Part shown: positions 5,323 through 5,477 of the stretch, piece after piece | Numbering within the stretch: position 1 is the stretch's first letter | How the letters are laid out: each line of letters opens with the position of its first letter | NCBI GenBank assembly: GCA_051000715.1 | Contig: JBPCOB010000245.1 | Span: 1-5,477, forward strand | Direction: 5' to 3' | Source: JBPCOB01 sp051000715 | GTDB lineage: Bacteria > Actinomycetota > Actinomycetes > JALYNC01 | DNA: 5,477 nt | The notes under the pieces: model-generated | What the model saw: the letters and a program-made list of their open reading frames with translations, nothing else | Database searches by the model: none | Told to the model about the DNA's origin: nothing | Program-made: the position numbers and the translations under genes

Positions 5323-5477
5323 CCGCAGGTCCTCCCGGCGGATCGAGAGCACCCGGCCGTTGTAGTCCCCTCGCTGGCTCTGGATGCTCGCCGCGTAGCG
5401 CGCCAGTGGTCCCGCCCGCTCGGCCGGCACCTCGCCGAGCCGCTCCAGGTTGATCACCAGCCGGGGGGCTGGACCGG
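5215..5477 (-). CDS. bldD: Developmental regulator BldD, C-terminal domain (5' end outside window)
   Basis: BldD is the dimeric repressor that holds actinomycetes in vegetative growth. Tetrameric c-di-GMP bound to its C-terminal domain locks the dimer on DNA. About 87 residues are visible, with the frame still open at the right edge. The N-terminal helix-turn-helix DNA-binding domain is therefore missing only because of the window boundary. A GTG at 5457 could be mistaken for a start, but the frame upstream reads PAPRL, the usual linker before this domain. The visible part matches the BldD C-terminal domain closely: LERLGEVPAERAGPLARYAA, then the c-di-GMP signature RGD-x8-RxxD as RGDYNGRVLSIRRED (5329-5373), then SLAVIYDESPGVLTEQLIGWGVL. 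All four signature residues (Arg, Asp, Arg, Asp) are present, so ligand binding is expected. It converges on nusB and overlaps its last 108 bases, so no room is left for a separate terminator between them. Confidence 0.95.
   Translation of the reverse strand, partial: GPAPRLVINLERLGEVPAERAGPLARYAASIQSQRGDYNGRVLSIRREDLRSLAVIYDESPGVLTEQLIGWGVLSPDTGRDVDTDA
5329..5373 (-). other. c-di-GMP binding signature of BldD (RGD-x8-RxxD)
   Basis: The encoded RGDYNGRVLSIRRED keeps both halves of the bipartite motif that in Streptomyces BldD surrounds the c-di-GMP tetramer, with the 8-residue spacing exact. RRED replaces the Streptomyces RQDD and keeps the key Arg and Asp. Confidence 0.85.

Overview
The window is high-GC DNA from an actinomycete. 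GTG and TTG start codons are common, third codon positions are strongly G/C-biased, and the gene order (mltG, shikimate-pathway gene, efp, nusB, bldD) is the conserved actinobacterial arrangement. A BldD orthologue points to a Streptomyces, Frankia, Micromonospora or Geodermatophilus-like lineage. I cannot name the genus from the sequence alone.

Layout. At the left edge is the 3' end of mltG (+ strand, ends 337). Facing it is the wreck of a CapA-type gene (- strand, about 393-875), broken by frame changes, a stop and an internal deletion. Next on the + strand come a short type IV prepilin peptidase (start about 911, ends 1579) and aroK, shikimate kinase (1628-2182). A large membrane acyltransferase with a C-terminal SGNH domain (2179-4131) overlaps aroK by 4 bases and is interrupted by an in-frame TGA where the family has Trp. 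A promoter-bearing intergenic stretch (4132-4231) then leads to efp (4232-4795) and nusB (TTG start 4804, ends 5322). The 3' end of bldD enters from the right edge on the - strand (stop at 5215), convergent with nusB and overlapping its 3' end by 108 bases.

How the genes work together. MltG trims nascent peptidoglycan. AroK makes shikimate-3-phosphate for aromatic amino acids. EF-P relieves ribosome stalling at polyproline, and NusB acts in rRNA antitermination. BldD is the c-di-GMP-responsive master repressor of development. The prepilin peptidase would mature pilin or Tad-type pseudopilin precursors encoded elsewhere.

What stands out is erosion of a normally compact locus. The aroE, aroC, aroB and aroQ genes usually found between mltG and efp are not here. 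AroK carries a Gly-to-Ser change in its GGG shikimate-binding motif and may be translated leaderless. The acyltransferase has one nonsense codon and capA is degraded. I see no new multi-gene system. The best leads are the nonsense codon, the aroK promoter and inverted-repeat arrangement, the altered EF-P tip loop, and the nusB/bldD antisense overlap.
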